A DNA stretch of 7,199 bases from Treponema sp. (GTDB taxonomy: Bacteria > Spirochaetota > Spirochaetia > Treponematales > Breznakiellaceae): the NCBI GenBank assembly GCA_031263435.1, contig JAISFT010000199.1:1-7199 (forward strand). Direction: 5' to 3'. Every line of letters begins with the position of its first letter. Position 1 is the stretch's first letter. This document shows, in pieces, positions 1 through 6,417 of the stretch. The notes under the pieces are model-generated. The model did no database searches. It saw only the letters and a program-made list of their open reading frames with translations, and had not been told where the DNA came from. Position numbers and translations under genes: made by a program.

Positions 1-744
1 GCCGGGGATGGAAAGTTTTTCCCGGGGAAGTACCGTGCCCCGGCCAAAGAAACGGCCCGCAAAGCCTGTTTTTGGTTCCAGCAGGAGTTCCCGTCCGGTT
101 CCGGTCTCCACGATTCTGCCCCGGTCCATAAGGGCAATGCGGTTGCCCAGCAGGGCCGCCTCCTCCCGATCGTGGGTTACAAAGATGCAGGGTACGGTGG
201 AGCGGGCGCGGATGGAGGCGAATTCCCGCTGAATTTCCCGGCGCAGGGGGGCGTCCAGGCTGGAGAACGGCTCGTCCAGGAGCAGGAGCCGGGGTTCCGC
301 GGCCAGGGCCCGGGCAATGGCTACCCGCTGCTGTTCTCCCCCGGACAGGGTGTCTATCCGCCGTTTTTCCCAGCCCGGCAGCCGCACCGTCTTTAGGGCC
401 CCGGCGACGATCCGCCGCCGTTCCGCCGCCCGTATCCCCCGCAAAAACGGCCCGTAGCCCACATTCCCCCCCACCGAAAGATGGGGAAACAGGGCCAGGT
501 CCTGGAACACCACGGAGATTCCCCGCTTCCAGGGGGGCAGGGCGGCGGCGTCTTCCCCGTCCAGAATAATTTCCCCCGAATCCTCCCGGATAAGCCCGGC
601 GATAAGGTTAAGGGCGCTGGTCTTGCCACAGCCGGAGGGCCCCGCCAGGACCAGGGTTTCCCCGGGGGAAACGTCGAGCCCTTCGATACGGAGCCTGAAG
701 CCCCCCGCAAAGGACTTTTCCAGTCCCCGGATCTCAAGTCCCAC
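1..744 (-). CDS. thiQ: Thiamine ABC transporter ATP-binding protein ThiQ (3' end outside window)
   Basis: This is the ATPase that powers thiamine/TPP import with ThiB and ThiP, on the cytoplasmic face of the membrane. 248 codons are present and the frame is open to position 1, so the C-terminus is missing. All ABC motifs are intact: Walker A GPSGCGKTS (residues 35-43), Q-loop Gln81 in VVFQDLALFPH, signature LSGGEQ (133-138), Walker B LLLLDEP (153-159), D-loop SSLD (161-164) and H-loop His191. I chose a GTG start at 744 because AGGAGG-like bases (plus CCTCC, 750-754) lie 5 nt upstream and the protein then starts at the usual point before the first beta strand (GLEIRGLEKSF). It overlaps the thiP stop by 11 nt, which implies translational coupling. 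ThiQ proteins are usually about 230 residues, so this one is nearly complete or carries a short C-terminal extension. The substrate is assigned from the neighbours; the ATPase alone would fit several importers. Confidence 0.9.
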   Translation of the reverse strand, partial: MGLEIRGLEKSFAGGFRLRIEGLDVSPGETLVLAGPSGCGKTSALNLIAGLIREDSGEIILDGEDAAALPPWKRGISVVFQDLALFPHLSVGGNVGYGPFLRGIRAAERRRIVAGALKTVRLPGWEKRRIDTLSGGEQQRVAIARALAAEPRLLLLDEPFSSLDAPLRREIQREFASIRARSTVPCIFVTHDREEAALLGNRIALMDRGRIVETGTGRELLLEPKTGFAGRFFGRGTVLPREKLSIPG

Positions 745-2485
745 GGCGGCCTCCTATGTCCGAAAGCAGGAACAGGAAAAAACAGCAGAGGATGAGCAGA
801 GTCCCCGCCGCACAGGCCGCCCCGTAGCGGTAGGCCCCCGCCGCCCGGTAGATATACAGGGGCAGGGTTTCCCAGTCTATTCCCAGCATCATGATGGCGT
901 TCAGTTCCCCCAGGCTGATGGTTGCGGCAAAGGCCCAGGCGGAGCGCAGCCGGCCGGAGGCAATGGGCAGGGCCAGCGTAAGCATCCGGGTAAAGGGCCC
1001 GGCGCCGAAAACAGTTCCGGCCCTCATGACAGTGGGGGCCAGACCCTTCAATCCCTGGGACACGGAATGGAATGCGAAGGGCAGGGCCGCGACCGCGTGG
1101 ATCAGCATGACGGCGAAGAAAGAACGGGAATTTTCCCTGCCGTAGAGGATAAGCCAACCCAGGCCCAGGACAATCCCCGATGAGATCAGGGGGGAGACCG
1201 TTGCGATCTTAACCAGCAGACCCGGAAGCGAGACCCGTCTTCGGTTTGGGCCCTCCGTTCCTGCTTCCGTCCCGGCTATGCCGGCCCCCCCGGCCAGGAT
1301 CGCCAAGAGACAGGAGAGGCTTGCGGAGGAAAAGGCCAGGAGCAGGGAGCGGCCCAGGGCGGGCAGGGCCCCTTCCCCGGCGAGCCGCCACCAGTAGAGG
1401 CTAAAACCCCTCTGTCCGGCCCGGGTGGCCCGTTGAAGCAGGGATTCCAGCGGTATCGAAACCACCGGCCCCAGGGCCAGGAAGACCATAACCAGGCCGT
1501 AGAGGCCCAGGGCAAGGTAGTGGAGCGGATCTCCCCTCCCAGTCATGACCCGGTTTCTGTCAACAGTGGTGTTGATCCTGTCCAGGCGGTTCTCGCAGAA
1601 GAGGTAGAGCAGGAATACCACCAGGATAACCGCGGTTTCAAAGAGGGCCAGGGTCCCTGCCGCCCCGTAATCCAGACTGATCCGGGCATAGCGGTAGATT
1701 TCCACCGCCAGGGTACTGGTTCCGGGGCCTCCCCCCAGGACCAGTACCACGGCAAAGCTGGTAAAACAGTACAGAAACACCAGCAGCGCCGCGGAGGCGA
1801 TGCCGGGGAGGCAGAGGGGCAGGAGGATCGGCAGGGCCCTGAGGGGAGATGCGCCCAGGCTTGCCGCCGCGGGCAGGTAGGCCCGGCGGGCGCTTTCCAT
1901 GCTGTCCCCTGCCAGGCGCAGCACCAGGGGAAAGTTGTAGAATCCGTGGGCCAGGATAATCGCCTCCGGCCGGTAGAGAATCCGCAGGGGGCCCTGGTCC
2001 GCGATGCCAAGGGCCGTAAAAATCCGGTTTACCCAGCCTGAATTGCCGAAAAAAAGGACGAAGCCCAGGACCACGAGGATCGGGGGCAAAGCGAAGGGCA
2101 GCGCGGAAAGGGATCGCAAGAGCCGCCGGACCGGGAAGGCCGGGAAGGGCCGGGCCCCGCTTCCCGGGGTCTCCGGGGCCGAGAGAATCCAGGCACCCGG
2201 AATCCCCAGGGCCAGGGCGGCAAGGGTACTCAGGGCCGCCTGCTTAAGCGTGAAGCCCAGGGTAGGGAGGATCTGCAGCGCCAGGGAAAGCCGGGCCCGC
2301 CCCGCCCCAAGGCCCATGACCAGACTCGCGGCGTAGGGCAGGACAAAGACCAGAAAGGCCAGAACCAGGGGCGGCAGGGCCATGATCCAGGCTGCCGCGG
2401 ACCCGCCCAAAGTCCGGCGGCTGTGGCGATGGCGACCCTGGTAACGGAGATTCCGGCAACGGAAACTCCGGTAACGGAGACTCAT
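734..2485 (-). CDS. thiP: Thiamine ABC transporter permease ThiP
   Basis: This is the inner-membrane permease of the thiamine importer: two homologous permease halves fused in one 583-residue chain with about twelve hydrophobic segments (roughly 32-58, 76-102, 122-146, 172-190, 226-250, 272-296, 321-345, 372-400, 423-448, 456-475, 500-525 and 553-576). Each half carries an EAA-type loop that docks on ThiQ: residues about 206-229 (AAASLGASPLRALPILLPL) and about 488-508 (RAGTVFGAGPFTRMLTLALP). The motif ISLGELNAIMML (523-534) occupies the place of a conserved ThiP segment. It is somewhat longer than E. coli ThiP (about 536). The gene begins 15 nt after the thiB stop. No good ribosome site precedes the ATG, so coupling to thiB is likely; Met35 at 2383 is an alternative start but also lacks a Shine-Dalgarno. 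The extra N-terminus (residues 1-25) is very basic and is encoded partly by a 15-nt tandem repeat. Confidence 0.92.
   Translation of the reverse strand: MSLRYRSFRCRNLRYQGRHRHSRRTLGGSAAAWIMALPPLVLAFLVFVLPYAASLVMGLGAGRARLSLALQILPTLGFTLKQAALSTLAALALGIPGAWILSAPETPGSGARPFPAFPVRRLLRSLSALPFALPPILVVLGFVLFFGNSGWVNRIFTALGIADQGPLRILYRPEAIILAHGFYNFPLVLRLAGDSMESARRAYLPAAASLGASPLRALPILLPLCLPGIASAALLVFLYCFTSFAVVLVLGGGPGTSTLAVEIYRYARISLDYGAAGTLALFETAVILVVFLLYLFCENRLDRINTTVDRNRVMTGRGDPLHYLALGLYGLVMVFLALGPVVSIPLESLLQRATRAGQRGFSLYWWRLAGEGALPALGRSLLLAFSSASLSCLLAILAGGAGIAGTEAGTEGPNRRRVSLPGLLVKIATVSPLISSGIVLGLGWLILYGRENSRSFFAVMLIHAVAALPFAFHSVSQGLKGLAPTVMRAGTVFGAGPFTRMLTLALPIASGRLRSAWAFAATISLGELNAIMMLGIDWETLPLYIYRAAGAYRYGAACAAGTLLILCCFFLFLLSDIGGRRGT
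2441..2485 (-). repeat. Three 15-nt tandem repeats encoding the ThiP N-terminus
   Basis: On the plus strand the units are GTAACGGAGATTCCG (2441-2455), GCAACGGAAACTCCG (2456-2470) and GTAACGGAGACTCAT (2471-2485). The last unit ends exactly on the complement of the thiP start codon. Because the period is 15 nt, unit gain or loss would keep frame, giving SLRYR, SFRCR and NLRYQ in the protein: an Arg/Tyr-rich cytoplasmic tail before the first membrane segment. Confidence 0.85.
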
Positions 2486-2500
2486 CGTCCGGGACCGGTG

Positions 2501-3532
2501 CTAATGTCCGGCCTCCCGCAGAATCTCCGCCCATTCATCCAGATCCCCCTCCCCAATAGGCTCGGCCAGCAGGGGCTTGTCGCTCCGGGGGGCGATACGG
2601 AACGAGTCCGGCAGCGGAATATCAATTGCCGGGTACATGGAGTTGCCCAGGGGGATAAGGGTCTGGAATGCGGGACTCAGCGCGTAATCAAGAAAGGTTT
2701 TGGCGTTTTCCCGGTTACCGGCCCCTCGTAAAAGTCCCATCAGTTCCACCTGAAGGGGATGCCCCTCGCCGAAGATCGCCGCCCTGTACCGCTCGGTCCC
2801 CTCGTACTCCAAATGGTAGGCGGGGCTGGTGGTGTACGACAGTACCAGCGGGGCCTCTCCGTTGGTAAAGAGGCCGTAGGCGCTGCTCCAGCCCTCGGCA
2901 ATGGTGAGGATCGAGGGGGAAAGCCGCCGCCAGTAGTCCCGCCAGCCTTCGCCGTAGATTGAGCGAACCCAGCCGAAGAAACCGAGGCCCGGTGAGGAGG
3001 TCCGAGGGTCCGACAGGATGATCTTCCCCGCGTAGTACGGTTCGGTAAGTTCCTCAAGATTCGCCGGAACCCTGGACAGGGCCTCCGAATCGTAGACAAA
3101 GGCAAAGTAACCGTAATCGTAGGGCACCAGGGACCAGCCCGGGTCGACGATCAACTCGGGCCGTATCCCCTCCGCTCCCGCGGGCCGGTAGCTTTCCAGC
3201 AGCCCCGAAGCCAGCGCCCGGGGGGCCAGGTTCTGATCCAGACCCAGGACAATGTCCGCCCGGGCTTCCGCCCCCTCCTGGAGAAGCCGGGCCAGCAGTT
3301 CCCCCGCGTCCGTATGGGTTACCCAGCGGATGTTGATGCCGGTCTTCTCCCGGAATTCCACCGCCGCCTGCGGTCCGGGCCCCCATTCGGAGCTAAAGGA
3401 ATCGTAGGTCCATATTACCACTTCCTGCGGCGCCGGCGCCGCATTCCTTCTTCCCCCGGCAAAGACGGGAAAAATCCCGAAGCTGCCGGCAAGGACGCCG
3501 AACAGGACAAGAACAGCAGTTTTTCTACACAT
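2501..3532 (-). CDS. thiB: Thiamine-binding periplasmic protein ThiB
   Basis: This is the substrate-binding protein that captures thiamine, TMP or TPP outside the inner membrane and delivers it to ThiP. It has 343 residues. Residues 1-25 form a signal peptide (MCRKT, hydrophobic stretch, cleavage likely after VFA). The mature part has the ThiB landmarks: YDSF (43-46), ADIVLGLDQN (92-101), PYDYGYFAFVYD (137-148), DPRTSSPGLGF (175-185) and GEAPLVLSYTTSPAYH (225-240). Trp215, Tyr233 and Tyr239 keep the 18- and 6-residue spacing of the ligand-contacting Trp197, Tyr215 and Tyr221 that I recall for E. coli TbpA. The start at 3532 is supported by GGAAGGAG (3540-3547) 7 nt upstream; an overlapping out-of-frame ATG at 3537 sits too close to that site. 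It is first in the operon, behind a TPP riboswitch, which agrees with the substrate. Confidence 0.95.
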   Translation of the reverse strand: MCRKTAVLVLFGVLAGSFGIFPVFAGGRRNAAPAPQEVVIWTYDSFSSEWGPGPQAAVEFREKTGINIRWVTHTDAGELLARLLQEGAEARADIVLGLDQNLAPRALASGLLESYRPAGAEGIRPELIVDPGWSLVPYDYGYFAFVYDSEALSRVPANLEELTEPYYAGKIILSDPRTSSPGLGFFGWVRSIYGEGWRDYWRRLSPSILTIAEGWSSAYGLFTNGEAPLVLSYTTSPAYHLEYEGTERYRAAIFGEGHPLQVELMGLLRGAGNRENAKTFLDYALSPAFQTLIPLGNSMYPAIDIPLPDSFRIAPRSDKPLLAEPIGEGDLDEWAEILREAGH

Positions 3533-3539
3533 GGCATTA

Positions 3540-3584
3540 CTCCTTCCACAAGCCGGGGCAGCCCGAAAAACCGGCGACCAGGAG
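3540..3584 (-). promoter_or_regulatory. thiB ribosome-binding site with possible sequestering hairpin
   Basis: The Shine-Dalgarno GGAAGGAG (plus 3540-3547) is strong. Upstream on the same transcript, CTCC (plus GGAG, 3581-3584) can pair with its GGAG, and GCCGG (3571-3575) with CCGGC (3552-3556) inside, which would fold the ribosome site into a stem. No hairpin followed by a U-run is visible between the riboswitch and thiB. I infer that TPP binding acts on translation through this or a similar fold. The exact switching helix is not proven. Confidence 0.35.
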
Positions 3585-3672
3585 AATGGGGTAGAAGCAA
3601 TACGGCCGAATAAATGAGCCCACCCGCTGTCCGGCGAATAACCGGCCTTCAGGTCCAGGCTCCGAACTAATT

Positions 3673-3805
3673 GCTCCCTACGCCGGCATTATCCGGATCA
3701 GGTTCAACGGGTCTAATCTCAGGCGGGCGATGTGGAGCATACCCGGACAAGCTACAGCTTCCCGGATAGCCCTGGCGGAAAAACCGCAGCCCGGCCACCC
3801 CGAAC
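3673..3805 (-). ncRNA. TPP riboswitch (THI element)
   Basis: Read on the minus strand, the conserved TPP aptamer landmarks appear in order: P1 5' strand GUUC (3802-3805), GGGGUG next to it, CUGAGA (3717-3722), ACCC (3709-3712), GAACCUGAUC (3696-3705), GGAUAAUGCCGGCG (3681-3694), UAGGGAG (3674-3680) and P1 3' strand GAGC (3673-3676). The region between GGGGUG and CUGAGA is longer than in the E. coli thiM aptamer and can fold an enlarged P3 arm. It lies 5-6 nt downstream of the likely transcription start and about 140 nt before thiB. By family knowledge, TPP binding lowers expression, here of the whole thiBPQ importer. Confidence 0.96.
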
Positions 3806-3816
3806 GATAATGCGTC

Positions 3817-3845
3817 AGTATAGATTTTTAGAACGTCCCTGTCAA
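3817..3845 (-). promoter_or_regulatory. Sigma70-type promoter of the thiBPQ operon
   Basis: On the minus strand a perfect -35 TTGACA (plus 3840-3845) is followed by 17 nt and a -10 TATACT (plus 3817-3822). Transcription would start near 3810, a few bases before the riboswitch P1 stem. Position and sequence both fit well. Confidence 0.88.
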
Positions 3846-3921
3846 GCGCCGCCCAGGGCATCGGCGTTTACTTTTGTACAAAGGTCTGTAGATCCTTTCC
3901 AAGCTTAGGTAGGGCGGCGGC

Positions 3922-4013
3922 GGGGCAGAGCCCCCGGGAAAACGCTTGTAGAGTCTGCCTCCACTATCTACGATACGTCGTATCTTCGATACGCTCCGGC
4001 AGGGAATTCCAAA
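3922..4013 (+). repeat. R2 dispersed structured repeat, copy A
   Basis: The element has three parts. First is a small hairpin GGGGC-AGA-GCCCC (3922-3934). Next is a conserved stretch that includes GGAAAACGCTTGTAGAG (3937-3953). Last is a stem CTGCC (3955-3959) with GGCAG (3998-4002) enclosing a variable hairpin GATACG-T-CGTATC (3972-3984), closed by GGGAATTCCAAA (4002-4013). Copies B and C at 6544 and 6628 share the core in the same orientation. It is not a tRNA and contains no credible gene. It lies upstream of the thi promoter, outside the operon. Confidence 0.8.
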
Positions 4014-4052
4014 GCCAATTTCATTGGAACTTTGTTTCCAATGAAATTGGCT
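4013..4052. repeat. 17-bp perfect inverted repeat abutting R2 copy A
   Basis: AGCCAATTTCATTGGAA (4013-4029) and its exact complement TTCCAATGAAATTGGCT (4036-4052) are separated by six bases. The stem begins at the last base of R2 copy A. No T-run follows on either strand, so it is not a standard intrinsic terminator. Copies B and C lack this stem, so it is a separate insertion or a variable appendix. The rest of 3862-4143 holds no gene I can support. Confidence 0.85.
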
Positions 4053-4143
4053 CGGTTTCCCCGGAGGCTTTGCCCCGGCCCCGCGGTACATGTTGAACTA
4101 GGCCAAGTTTAGACTGTAGGGGGCGTCCTTTCGCTTGTCACCA

Positions 4144-4258
4144 AAACTGAGCATTGCTGACTAACCAGGGGAGATCGGGAGAAGCCCCGTCAAATTATCT
4201 CTAATTTGACGGGGCTTTGTGGTTGAGGAGACATTTGTTTGAAACTGAGAATTGCTGA
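4144..4258 (+). repeat. 17-bp direct repeat pair around a long hairpin
   Basis: AAACTGAGCATTGCTGA (4144-4160) and AAACTGAGAATTGCTGA (4242-4258) differ at one base and lie 98 nt apart. The 16-bp hairpin at 4182-4217 sits between them. The pair could be the edges of a small insertion, a duplicated site or a protein-binding pair; no gene lies between. Confidence 0.7.
4182..4217. terminator. 16-bp perfect hairpin, terminator-like
   Basis: AAGCCCCGTCAAATTA (4182-4197), loop TCTC, then the exact complement (4202-4217). On the plus strand only TTT follows the stem, and on the minus strand only TT, so the U-tract is poor. It could be a weak bidirectional terminator, but no gene clearly ends into it from either side: thiBPQ and the gene at 4630 both read away from it. 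It may equally be part of the hairpin-rich repeat cluster. Confidence 0.4.
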
Positions 4259-4560
4259 GGTGCCTGGCACCATTTGGGGCCAAAACCTGAAGGCGAAAAA
4301 CGGCAGGGACGCCGACTTGCGCCCGAAGGGCGGTGCCATGGATGGCACTGTAACTGCGGCTCTCCGCCGCAGGCGGAGAGATGGATTTTGCCGAAGGCAA
4401 AATCCAATGGCTTAATCCGCCACGGATGGCGGATTAAGCCACGCGCAAGGGATAGGAGGGGCGCGAAGCGTCCCGGCCTTCAGGCCGGGATGGAGCGAAG
4501 CGGAACCCCGGAAAGCCCGGTCCGGCGCCCGCTCCGCGGGCGGCGGATGCGCCCAAAAAA
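4259..4560 (+). other. Array of perfect hairpins: candidate structured RNA or hairpin-type repeat element
   Basis: About nine stems follow in close succession: GGTGCC-T-GGCACC (4259-4271), CGGC/GCCG (4301-4314), CGCCC-GAA-GGGCG (4320-4332), GTGCCAT/ATGGCAC (4333-4348), CTCTCCGCC-GCA-GGCGGAGAG (4360-4380), a 10-bp stem with GAA loop (4383-4405), a 14-bp stem with loop ACGGAT (4408-4441), a 9-bp stem around TC (4471-4490), and TCCG-g-CGCCCGC-TCC-GCGGGCG-g-CGGA (4521-4547). It ends in GCGCCCAAAAAA. GGGCGC after 4458 could also pair with GCGCCC (4549-4554) to close the 3' part. Base pairing is far denser than chance and no credible protein is encoded. Strand is assigned from R1 orientation and the downstream gene. 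Whether it is transcribed is unknown. Confidence 0.6.
4487..4558 (+). repeat. R1 repeat core, copy 1 (faces the gene at 4630)
   Basis: This core shares ordered blocks with the minus-strand copy at 6418-6504: GGGATGG (4487-4493), GAAGCGGA (4497-4504), AGCCCGGTCC (4514-4523), a hairpin of different sequence (4521-4547), then GGATGCGCCCAAAA (4545-4558). Conserved ends with an exchanged hairpin are typical of a structured element rather than random similarity. Confidence 0.75.
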
Positions 4561-4629
4561 CAAAACAATCCTGTGTGTTTCCTGTGCGGGGGCTTATATT
4601 TATTACAAAGGAAGCGATACTATAAGCCC

Positions 4630-6378
4630 ATGAGCAGCAATAATCCCCCCCGCAGTCCCCGGATGATCTATGAGCTGATGGTAAATATTTCGGACATTGA
4701 ACCCCCCATCTGGCGGAAACTGAGTGTCCCCGGTAATTACAGCTTGGGCGATCTCCACACTATCCTGCAGATTGCCTTTGGCTGGGATTCCTGCCATCTC
4801 CATGAATTTACTGTTGGTACGATGAGGTATGGGCCGGAGCCGGAGGAAATTTTTGATGGCGCGGACCCGGTAAACGATGAATACGATGTCTGCCTTGACG
4901 ATCTGCATCTGCGGAAAAGGCAAAAATTTGTCTATATTTACGATTTTGGGGATACCTGGCAGCACATTATTACGGTGTCCCAGGTTATCCCCGCGGCGCC
5001 GGGCCCGGAACAGCTCTGCTGTCTGGACGGGAAACGGGCGGGCCCCCTTGAAGATTCCGGGGGCCCCTGGTCCTACTGCAACATGCTTGAAATACTGAAG
5101 AATCCGGATCACAAGGAATACGAAGACATCTACGATTGGGCGGGGGATGTTGACCCTGAATATTTCGACCTGGAAAAAACGAATCTCCGGTTAAAGAAGG
5201 CCTTTCGGATCGCCGGGGCTTCGGACAAAGGTTCTGCCAGGGCTGTCGGAACCAAGACTGCCCAAACCAAGGCTGCCGGAACCAAAACCGTCAAAGTCAA
5301 AACCGCCGAAGGTAAAACCGTTAAACCCAAGGCTGCCGAAGCAAAGCCTGCCAAGCCTGTCAAAACCGGGGCTCCCAAGGCGCCCACAGCGGCGCAGTAC
5401 AAGAAACTCTACCCCCTGATGAACCGGATAAAGGAACTTGCCCCCTGGACAAGGCTCTCCGACATAGACAAGGTATTGCTGTGGCTTCCCGGTTACAAGG
5501 AACCGGTTCTCTGCATTGTCATGGGGTCCGCCGGGGAATCCTATGGTATATGCGTGTATCCCGGCTATGAATCCATAGCCTCGTATATCAGGATGATTCA
5601 GGGACAGGATGAAAATCAGTTCTTTCTCATCGGCCGCCAGAATTATATTTCCTGCAATCTGGGGGGCCGGGACGAACTGCTGCCCGAAGAAAGGGCCCGG
5701 CTTAAAGAACTGGGAATCAGCTTCCGGGGACGCCGTGATTGGGTGTACTTCAGGCATCAATTACCGGAACTCTGCCCCTGGCAGATTAATGCCGATGACG
5801 CGCGGCTTTTGATCGAAGCCCTTACCCGGTTCATAGCCGCCTATTCCCTGCTGGCCAGCGCCGCGGTTTCCGTGGATTTTGAGAAGGACGAGGCGCTGGT
5901 CTACGGCTACGAAGGGGGGACCTGGAAAGTCCGGGCGGACAACATGCCCCCCATTCCCCTTGATCTCCCCTCTCCGATCTTCAAGGAGGGCGAACTCGAT
6001 TTCCTGCAGTTCAGGGAAAAAACCGGGGCGGTTCTGGAGGCCGATATGCTGTATATGCCCATACCGGCGGGGGAAAATGCGCAGGGGATTCCCTGCCTGG
6101 GGCGGATGGCCCTCCTCTTTAACGAAGCAAATGGCGTCATGGTGGGCCAGACCCTCCCGAAGCCCGAAAAAAACCGGGATGCTATCCTGCTCACTATGGT
6201 GTCCGAATATATCGTAAAATTTGGCCGGCCCAAGACCATTAAGGTCCGCGACGCGTGCGAAGAAGCCACCTTCATTAATTTTTGCCGCAAGCTGGACATT
6301 GAGCTGATCCACTCCCAGGGCATGCCCCGGACCGACGAGTTTTCCCAGTCCCTCCAGGAGATAGTTGAAAAATTCTAG
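4630..6378 (+). CDS. PRiA4 ORF-3-like domain fused to a DUF7309/DUF6930-like region
   Basis: The 582-residue product is probably cytoplasmic (no signal peptide or membrane segment). Residues about 13-190 match the plasmid pRiA4b ORF-3 family, sometimes annotated as an IS1096 'TnpR' passenger: IEPPIWRKL (23-31), SLGDLHTILQIAFGW (38-52), YIYDFGDTWQHII (102-114), CLDGKRAGPLEDSGGPW (131-147) and NPDHKEYEDIYDWAGDVDPEYFDL (158-181). Residues about 199-252 are a Lys/Ala/Thr-rich linker. Residues about 260-440 resemble DUF7309 (WLPGYKEPVLCIVMGSAGE, then FRGRRDWVYFRHQLPELCPW), and about 456-582 resemble DUF6930; these names are from memory. The biochemical function is unknown, and 'TnpR' should not be read as resolvase: no serine-recombinase motifs are visible. 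I chose ATG 4630 because family similarity starts just after it; the ribosome site is poor (AAAGGAAG, 15 nt upstream). A GTG at 4573 would extend it by 19 residues. It is monocistronic, between inverted R1 copies. Confidence 0.85.
   Translation: MSSNNPPRSPRMIYELMVNISDIEPPIWRKLSVPGNYSLGDLHTILQIAFGWDSCHLHEFTVGTMRYGPEPEEIFDGADPVNDEYDVCLDDLHLRKRQKFVYIYDFGDTWQHIITVSQVIPAAPGPEQLCCLDGKRAGPLEDSGGPWSYCNMLEILKNPDHKEYEDIYDWAGDVDPEYFDLEKTNLRLKKAFRIAGASDKGSARAVGTKTAQTKAAGTKTVKVKTAEGKTVKPKAAEAKPAKPVKTGAPKAPTAAQYKKLYPLMNRIKELAPWTRLSDIDKVLLWLPGYKEPVLCIVMGSAGESYGICVYPGYESIASYIRMIQGQDENQFFLIGRQNYISCNLGGRDELLPEERARLKELGISFRGRRDWVYFRHQLPELCPWQINADDARLLIEALTRFIAAYSLLASAAVSVDFEKDEALVYGYEGGTWKVRADNMPPIPLDLPSPIFKEGELDFLQFREKTGAVLEADMLYMPIPAGENAQGIPCLGRMALLFNEANGVMVGQTLPKPEKNRDAILLTMVSEYIVKFGRPKTIKVRDACEEATFINFCRKLDIELIHSQGMPRTDEFSQSLQEIVEKF
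5248..5367 (+). repeat. Four 30-nt units encoding a Lys/Ala/Thr linker
   Basis: Four degenerate decapeptides follow one another: GTKTAQTKAA, GTKTVKVKTA, EGKTVKPKAA and EAKPAKPVKT (residues 207-246 of the 582-residue protein). The segment is strongly basic, almost free of bulky hydrophobics and histone-H1-like in composition. It is likely a flexible linker between the two halves and may bind nucleic acid. The in-frame 30-nt period allows length variation between strains. Confidence 0.8.
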
Positions 6379-6379
6379 T

Positions 6380-6414
6380 ATCCAGTCCGAGCATCGTTCA
6401 AACTCTGGATTTTT
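6380..6414 (+). terminator. Possible intrinsic terminator after the PRiA4 fusion gene
   Basis: ATCCAG (6380-6385) can pair with CTGGAT (6405-6410), followed by a run of Ts (6410-6414) and a second T-rich stretch to 6421. The stem begins two bases after the stop codon. Its loop is long (19 nt) and the stem short, so strength is doubtful. Confidence 0.4.
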
Positions 6415-6417
6415 ATA

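Noticed and set aside
623..2336. Several long plus-strand open frames opposite thiP and thiQ (for example 623-1183 and 1433-2041)
   Set aside because: They are antisense to well-supported genes, Pro/Gly/Arg/Gln-rich in composition, and arise from the GC-rich codon pattern.
3667..3861. 64-residue minus-strand frame over the leader of thiB
   Set aside because: It is fully explained by the TPP riboswitch and the promoter.
3922..4013. tRNA or tRNA-like gene in R2
   Set aside because: There is no acceptor stem, T-loop consensus or anticodon arm; only two local stems are present.
4259..4560. CRISPR array
   Set aside because: The stems differ in sequence and length; there is no constant repeat with regular spacers.
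4573..4629. GTG start adding 19 residues to the PRiA4 fusion protein
   Set aside because: No ribosome site precedes it, the extra residues are not part of the family domain, and ATG 4630 lies close before the domain start.
4259..4629. HEARO/omega RNA of an IscB-type element
   Set aside because: The downstream gene has no HNH or RuvC motifs and I cannot match the RNA consensus by eye; a covariance search would decide.
4274..4633. 119-residue plus-strand frame across the hairpin array
   Set aside because: It translates perfect inverted repeats, has no ribosome site and resembles no protein family.
4630..6378. Site-specific resolvase, as the family label 'TnpR' might suggest
   Set aside because: No serine-recombinase catalytic motif or helix-turn-helix is visible; the label comes from the element that carries relatives.
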